A DNA stretch of 11,029 nt from Gammaproteobacteria bacterium RIFCSPLOWO2_02_FULL_56_15. Its GTDB lineage: Bacteria; Pseudomonadota; Gammaproteobacteria; Eutrophobiales; Eutrophobiaceae. The stretch is from assembly GCA_001801825.1 (NCBI GenBank), contig MGYR01000212.1, positions 1-11,029 of the forward strand, read 5' to 3'. A model generated the notes under the pieces. The model had not been told where the DNA came from, did no database searches, and worked only from the letters and a program-made list of their open reading frames with translations. Below are positions 7,253 to 11,029 of this stretch, one piece after another; position 1 is the stretch's first letter, and every line of letters starts with the position of its first letter. The position numbers and the translations under genes were made by a program.

Positions 7253-7269
7253 GGCAATTTCAACCAGTA

Positions 7270-7986
7270 TCAGGCAATAAGCAGAATGCAAGTGATGATG
7301 ATCACCGACGGCGCGAGGACAATCGCAGCCGATCCGGCAAGGTCGCGTCCTGTCCATTGCCGATAACCCATCACCAGTAACACGAGCGCCCAGAGTGTGG
7401 TGATATCCACATTACTCAGTGTACTCGCCAGGGTATTCTGGCCTCCGGCATCCAGGGACAGCAGGCTGGTGAACGAAAGGGGGTTCATTCGATACGGGCT
7501 GAGCTGGCCGTTACTGCTGATCAGGATGTTAACCAGCGCGGCCAGTGAGGCAAATACCGTGGGCACGCTGCACCAACTGACCAGGGACAACCAGTTTTTG
7601 AATTTGAAACCATCGCTGGTGACCGCGGAAATGATCAGGAAATATAAAGCGGACAGACACAAGACCAGCGTCAGGATAATGGCAATGCTGAGGGCATTGA
7701 TGGCTGCCATGACGGAAGGGGACATACTTCCCATGGCTTTACGTATCTGTTCCTGTGCCTCCTGGGACATATCTCCCCCGGTTCGGTCGATCGCTGTCTG
7801 TACCAGGGTATCCACCAACCAGGGGAAATCGACCGTGTTGTAGTAGCACAGCACGATGATCACATTGGCCGTAAGGATTAGCAGCAGAGGAAACAGGATG
7901 GACGGTTTTTCCCGGAGGGAGCGGAAAGCCTCGGTGGGCGAGGTAACGATATCAGTCAGTGTAGCCAGCGGACCTGTAGCAGGCAT
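7270..7986 (-). CDS. Yip1-family polytopic membrane protein
   Basis: A 238-residue integral membrane protein with about five hydrophobic segments (about 29-49, 98-121, 137-157, 194-210, 216-237). The N-terminal phrase TDIVTSPTEAFRSLREKP and the loop W-x-x-L-V-S-W-C-S-V-P-T (132-143) are typical of bacterial Yip1-domain proteins. The domain has no settled biochemical role in bacteria. It is the first gene of the exporter operon, and its TGA lies only 17 bases before the adaptor ATG, so it may assist assembly or act as an accessory subunit. The start ATG is certain: AAAGGAGGA lies at ideal distance (7991-7999). A hairpin lies just upstream in the leader. Confidence 0.75.
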   Translation of the reverse strand: MPATGPLATLTDIVTSPTEAFRSLREKPSILFPLLLILTANVIIVLCYYNTVDFPWLVDTLVQTAIDRTGGDMSQEAQEQIRKAMGSMSPSVMAAINALSIAIILTLVLCLSALYFLIISAVTSDGFKFKNWLSLVSWCSVPTVFASLAALVNILISSNGQLSPYRMNPLSFTSLLSLDAGGQNTLASTLSNVDITTLWALVLLVMGYRQWTGRDLAGSAAIVLAPSVIIITCILLIA

Positions 7987-8003
7987 AGTTTCCTCCTTTC
8001 GTT

Positions 8004-8030
8004 GCGGGGGATCCGGCAGCAGGATCCCGC
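8004..8030 (-). promoter_or_regulatory. Hairpin in the leader of the exporter operon
   Basis: GCGGGGGATCC (8004-8014) and GGATCCCGC (8022-8030) are complementary, apart from two extra G residues in the first arm, and enclose a seven-base loop. In minus-strand RNA this hairpin ends only a few bases before the Shine-Dalgarno of the Yip1-like gene. No T-run follows it, so it is unlikely to be a terminator. It could affect leader stability or ribosome access. Chance is possible. Confidence 0.35.
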
Positions 8031-8236
8031 AGAGTACTTGCGGATCAGAATTTATAGCCGATGATTTCCAGTACTGAAAGATTCTGCTTTATTGATGTCG
8101 GTCTATCCCGCATACATCGGCGTCATTGTAGCAGATCGCTGCTCCTGAGCTTTGGCGTTATGCCACCCAGTGGGTAAATTCCTCAGTTCTTCCATTATTC
8201 ATCCCCCAAGCGGATTGGATAGTATTGCCCATTCAA
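8031..8236 (-). other. Intergenic region between PQQ dehydrogenase and exporter operons
   Basis: About 250 bp including the leader hairpin separates two gene groups read in the same direction. It should hold the end of the PQQ dehydrogenase transcript and the exporter promoter. Candidate -10 elements on the minus strand are TATAAA (8051-8056) and a TACAAT further upstream, both without a good -35. Short inverted repeats are present (ACCCA/TGGGT at 8165-8175; AGCAG/CTGCT near 8133-8146), but neither is followed by a T-run. No terminator or RNA gene could be assigned. Confidence 0.4.
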
Positions 8237-10327
8237 TCACTCCCGCGTGGGGATCGAGAAGAGGTCCTCGGTGATGTAACGGCTGATGTCACGGATCTGC
8301 TCCTTGCTCAGGCTGTAGCGGTAGGTCGGCATTTCATTCCTGCCGGTCCAGAGGGTACGGATGATCCCGGTGTAATCCGCCACCGCCTGATCCAGGGACG
8401 GACCTCCGCCATCCTGGCCGCCCCTGCCTTCGTCTCCATGACAGGCCACGCAGTTCTGCTGATAGAGTCTCCTGCCGGTGGCCCTGTCGGGCGCGCCTTC
8501 AATGACCAGCACCTCCAGTCCTGGCTCGCTTTCATTGACCTGCTCTGCCGCTCGTGGTTCCGGATCGAGGCTGCCATCCAGGCTGAACATCCACAGACTG
8601 TCTCCGTGCCTATTCCTGGCGTACATGGTGCCGCCAGCCAGGACCGCCACATGCTGCCTGCCTTCATGCTCAAAGACCGTGACCGTGGTATTGACCCCGG
8701 CATCGGTCTGGAACTCCCACAGGCGATCCCCGTTGGCCTTGTCGAGCGCTGTCAGGCGGCCATCGCTACGTCCCGTGAATACCAGGCCACCGGCGGTCAC
8801 CACGGAGCCGCTCATGCACTGCTCCGGCCACTGCTGGCTCCAGGCGATGCGGTTGCTGCGCAGATCCACGGCGGCAAAGATGCCCCGACGCGGAACTGCG
8901 AAGTCCCCGAAGCTGCCACCGAGGAAAGAGGTGTTATCGAAGGCCGGCGGTACAAACGCCTCCTCCCCGATCTTCGATGAGCCCATGTTGTCGCTGGCGC
9001 AGGCGTAGAACAGGTGGGTCTCCGGGTCATAGGAACTGGGCGGCCAGTTTCCCCCCATCATGGGTTTGTAGACCACCATCTCCTTCCAGAAGGGCGTGAA
9101 GATCCGGCCCCCGTTGACCAGGCGCACGCCTTCCGGGGCGATATCCACGGATTGAGGCACCAGGGCATCGCCGATAGGATAGGGTTGGGTGGCGCCAGTC
9201 GCCTGCCGTGGCTCCTGGGGCACCGCCCTCTCCTCAATCCCGATCAGGGGCTCACCGGTCTCCCGATCCAGAAGATAGACCCAGCCGGTCTTGGAAAACT
9301 CGGCCAGTCCCTTGCGTATGACACCAGCGAAGGGGGCATCGAAAAGCACCACCGGGTTGGGAGAATCATAATCCCAGATATCATGATGCACCTGTTGGTA
9401 ATGCCAACGGTATTCACCCGTGGCCACGTCCAGGGCGATGATGGATGCGCTGTAGAGATTGTCACCGGGACGCACGGCGCCGTTCAGGTCCGGGGCGGCG
9501 TTGCCGGTGGAGAAATAGATCATCCCGAGTTCCGGATCCACGGCGGGGGTCTGCCACACCGGCGCACCCCCGTATTTCCAGGAATCATTGAAATCGGGCC
9601 AGGTATTGCCGCCCCATTCCCCCGGCGCGGGGATGGTATAAAAGGTCCACAGCAAGCGGCCATCTTTCGCATTGTAGGCCTTGACTCGGCCCCGCATCCC
9701 CCGCTCACCCCCGGCAAAACCGGTGATCACCATGCCCTCGTAATAGAGGGGCGCCGCGGTGATACTGTAGCCTTGGTGCGGGTCTTCGGCCTGGATGGAC
9801 CAGATCACTTCCCCGGTGGCCTGATCCAGGGCGATGAGTTTTGCATCCAGGCGACCCAGGTAGATGCGGCCATCCCCCATGCCCACACCACGGCTGAGCC
9901 AGCCGCAGCAGACCAGCACATCCTCCGGGTTCAGTTTGGCCTCGTAATTCCAGAGGATCGCTCCACTCTCCACATCCAGGGCAAAGACATCGTTATCACC
10001 GGTAACCATATACAGTACGCCTGCATAGACCAGGCCCTGCGCTTGCCCCGACTGGTTGGGTTTCATTCCCGATCCCTTCAGGTGGGTGCGCCAGAGCGCC
10101 TTGAGGCCGGCAACATTCTCCCGGTTGATCTCACGCAAGGGGGAATACCTCTGATTGTAAAGATTTCCCCCGTTGGTCAACCAACCGTTCCGGGGCAACT
10201 CGGTCAGGCTTGGCGCAGTGAAGGCAGGCGAGAGAGTAATTTTCTCCACCGCCAGTAACGGATGGGCCGTAAGATGGAGAATAAAAACCAGCAGCAGCTT
10301 ATTGAATGCAGGGCGTCTGCATTTCAC
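8237..10327 (-). CDS. PQQ-dependent quinohaemoprotein dehydrogenase with C-terminal cytochrome c
   Basis: A 696-residue periplasmic dehydrogenase. It would oxidise an alcohol, sugar or aldehyde with PQQ and pass electrons to its own haem c. Residues 1-26 are a signal peptide ending HPLLA. The eight-bladed propeller (about 45-585) shows repeated tryptophan-docking phrases such as TGEVIW, DGRLLW, TGEYRW and NGDRLW. Adjacent cysteines C140-C141 match the disulphide that lies over PQQ. HHDIWDYD (314-321) resembles the active-site region of membrane glucose dehydrogenase-type enzymes. The C-terminal cytochrome domain has C626-VA-C629-H630 and likely axial M666 in NEMPTYRY. The start is GTG 10327, with AAGAGGTG five bases upstream and a textbook signal peptide. 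An in-frame TTG at 10366 would add 13 residues and lacks such a site. A second PQQ dehydrogenase lies 62 bases upstream. The substrate is not readable from sequence. Confidence 0.92.
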   Translation of the reverse strand: MKCRRPAFNKLLLVFILHLTAHPLLAVEKITLSPAFTAPSLTELPRNGWLTNGGNLYNQRYSPLREINRENVAGLKALWRTHLKGSGMKPNQSGQAQGLVYAGVLYMVTGDNDVFALDVESGAILWNYEAKLNPEDVLVCCGWLSRGVGMGDGRIYLGRLDAKLIALDQATGEVIWSIQAEDPHQGYSITAAPLYYEGMVITGFAGGERGMRGRVKAYNAKDGRLLWTFYTIPAPGEWGGNTWPDFNDSWKYGGAPVWQTPAVDPELGMIYFSTGNAAPDLNGAVRPGDNLYSASIIALDVATGEYRWHYQQVHHDIWDYDSPNPVVLFDAPFAGVIRKGLAEFSKTGWVYLLDRETGEPLIGIEERAVPQEPRQATGATQPYPIGDALVPQSVDIAPEGVRLVNGGRIFTPFWKEMVVYKPMMGGNWPPSSYDPETHLFYACASDNMGSSKIGEEAFVPPAFDNTSFLGGSFGDFAVPRRGIFAAVDLRSNRIAWSQQWPEQCMSGSVVTAGGLVFTGRSDGRLTALDKANGDRLWEFQTDAGVNTTVTVFEHEGRQHVAVLAGGTMYARNRHGDSLWMFSLDGSLDPEPRAAEQVNESEPGLEVLVIEGAPDRATGRRLYQQNCVACHGDEGRGGQDGGGPSLDQAVADYTGIIRTLWTGRNEMPTYRYSLSKEQIRDISRYITEDLFSIPTRE

Positions 10328-10389
10328 AATCACACCTCTTTTCAGTATTTGTGTGTTTGTCCTCAACTATTAAGATTTCCGCGTTCCAG

Positions 10390-11029
10390 TCAGCGCAGCG
10401 CAAATACTATAACCTCGTCCCGTGCCACCACGGCCACGTATTGCCTGCCGTCCCTCCCCAGATAGGTCATGGGATTGGCATTGGCCATCTGCGGGAGTTT
10501 CGCCGCCCAAAGCTCTGCCCCGGTGGCGGCATCGAAAGCCCGAAAACGCTCATCCGTGGTAGCCGCAAAGAACACCAGGCCGCCTGCTGTCACCGTGGGA
10601 CCGGCACTGCCGGCACCGCCGACACGCTGTTTCCCCTCAGGCAGGTTCTCATTGAGTCCGAGCACGGTCTCCCATGCGATCTCACCGGTTTTGGCATCGA
10701 CCGCAATCAACCTCGCCCAGGGCGGCTTCTGGCAGGGCCAGTCATCGATGACCCTGCCTTCACTATTCCTGACCAGTACGCTGAGGGAGTGATAGGGACC
10801 CGGTCCATCCACACCCCCGCGATCGATGGTTAATACTGATCCTTCCGTGCCCACTCCATAGTTGCCGCCCGGCTTTTTCGTTTCCATCCAGCCAGTCCTG
10901 CCAAGATCACGAGAATTGATATAGATATAAGCGGTACCGGGATCGACGGCGGGACCACCCCAGTTGACTCCACCGCCGCCACCGGGAAATTGCACTGCGC
11001 TGCGGGGGGAGTCGCCGGCCTTGTGGTAG
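10390..11029 (-). CDS. PQQ-dependent dehydrogenase, membrane glucose dehydrogenase-like (N-terminus beyond window)
   Basis: The last 212 residues of a PQQ beta-propeller enzyme; the frame is open to the window edge. Recognisable blocks are VQFPGGGGGVNWGGPAVDP, CQKPPWARLIAVDAKTGEIAW, a glycine-rich GGAGSAGPTVTAGGLVFFAATTDERFRAFD and the ending NPMTYLGRDGRQYVAVVA. These match the C-terminal blades of membrane glucose dehydrogenase-type quinoproteins. Unlike its downstream neighbour it ends right after the propeller, without a cytochrome domain, so electrons must go to ubiquinone or a separate cytochrome. GTG at 10995 is internal and not the true start. The next gene begins 62 bases downstream on the same strand with no terminator between, so both are probably co-transcribed. 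The N-terminal part, with any membrane segments and the active-site Asp, is not visible. Confidence 0.9.
   Translation of the reverse strand, partial: YHKAGDSPRSAVQFPGGGGGVNWGGPAVDPGTAYIYINSRDLGRTGWMETKKPGGNYGVGTEGSVLTIDRGGVDGPGPYHSLSVLVRNSEGRVIDDWPCQKPPWARLIAVDAKTGEIAWETVLGLNENLPEGKQRVGGAGSAGPTVTAGGLVFFAATTDERFRAFDAATGAELWAAKLPQMANANPMTYLGRDGRQYVAVVARDEVIVFALR

Noticed and set aside
7253..7357. 35-codon N-terminal extension of the adaptor
   Set aside because: It would overlap the Yip1-like gene and put a hydrophilic, Cys/His-rich stretch before the membrane anchor; ATG 7252 fits better.
5870..7366. 498-codon plus-strand open frame
   Set aside because: It lies antisense to the adaptor and ATPase genes, whose domains are unmistakable. 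Its translation is compositionally odd and has no recognisable motif, so it is a codon-bias shadow.
8133..8175. Terminator hairpins after the PQQ dehydrogenase
   Set aside because: The stems are only about five base pairs and are not followed by T residues.
8103..8202. Tiny minus-strand open frames (15 and 31 codons) after a GGGGG stretch downstream of the PQQ dehydrogenase
   Set aside because: They are very short, have no recognisable product and lie in a region expected to hold transcript ends; not supportable as genes.
9014..10258. 414-codon plus-strand open frame
   Set aside because: It is antisense to the PQQ dehydrogenase propeller. The product is rich in His, Gly and Pro with no domain pattern, and the sense gene is certain.
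10328..10366. TTG start for the PQQ dehydrogenase
   Set aside because: The GTG at 10327 has a strong ribosome site at ideal distance and gives a standard signal peptide; the TTG has neither.

Overview
Every recognisable gene in this 11 kb window lies on the minus strand, so reading order runs from high to low coordinates. The gene content points to a proteobacterium, most likely a gammaproteobacterium. The main reason is the three-gene order sensor kinase, outer-membrane-type lipoprotein, sigma-54 activator, which matches the QseE/GlrK-QseG-QseF/GlrR arrangement. Lipoboxes, periplasmic c-type cytochromes and PQQ dehydrogenases also indicate a Gram-negative, respiring cell. The species cannot be named from the sequence.

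Right end (11029 to 8237): two consecutive PQQ-dependent dehydrogenase genes of the membrane glucose dehydrogenase-like beta-propeller type. The first is cut by the window edge, and its C-terminal part ends with the propeller. The second is complete, with a signal peptide, vicinal cysteines and a fused C-terminal cytochrome c domain. They probably oxidise an alcohol or sugar in the periplasm; the substrate is not readable from sequence.

Middle (7986 to 4123): a tight four-gene operon encoding a Yip1-like membrane protein, a MacA-type periplasmic adaptor, a LolD/MacB-type ATPase and a MacB-type permease. This is a tripartite export machine with ATPase and permease as separate proteins. A perfect 17-bp tandem repeat directly follows the permease stop. 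Next comes a small lipoprotein cytochrome c (3969 to 3574) with its own likely promoter.

Gap (3573 to 2983): about 590 bp without an intact gene. It holds a clear remnant of a response-regulator receiver domain and a second, unidentified possible gene fragment, so this looks like a decayed spot.

Left end (2982 to 1): the QseE-QseG-QseF-like signalling operon. Its genes overlap at GTGA and ATGA junctions, and the regulator runs off the window before its DNA-binding domain.

No tRNA, rRNA, CRISPR array, transposase or complete mobile element was seen. The best leads are the receiver-domain relic, the altered P-loop of the sigma-54 activator, the tandem repeat, and the paired PQQ dehydrogenases next to an exporter. 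No clearly new system stands out.
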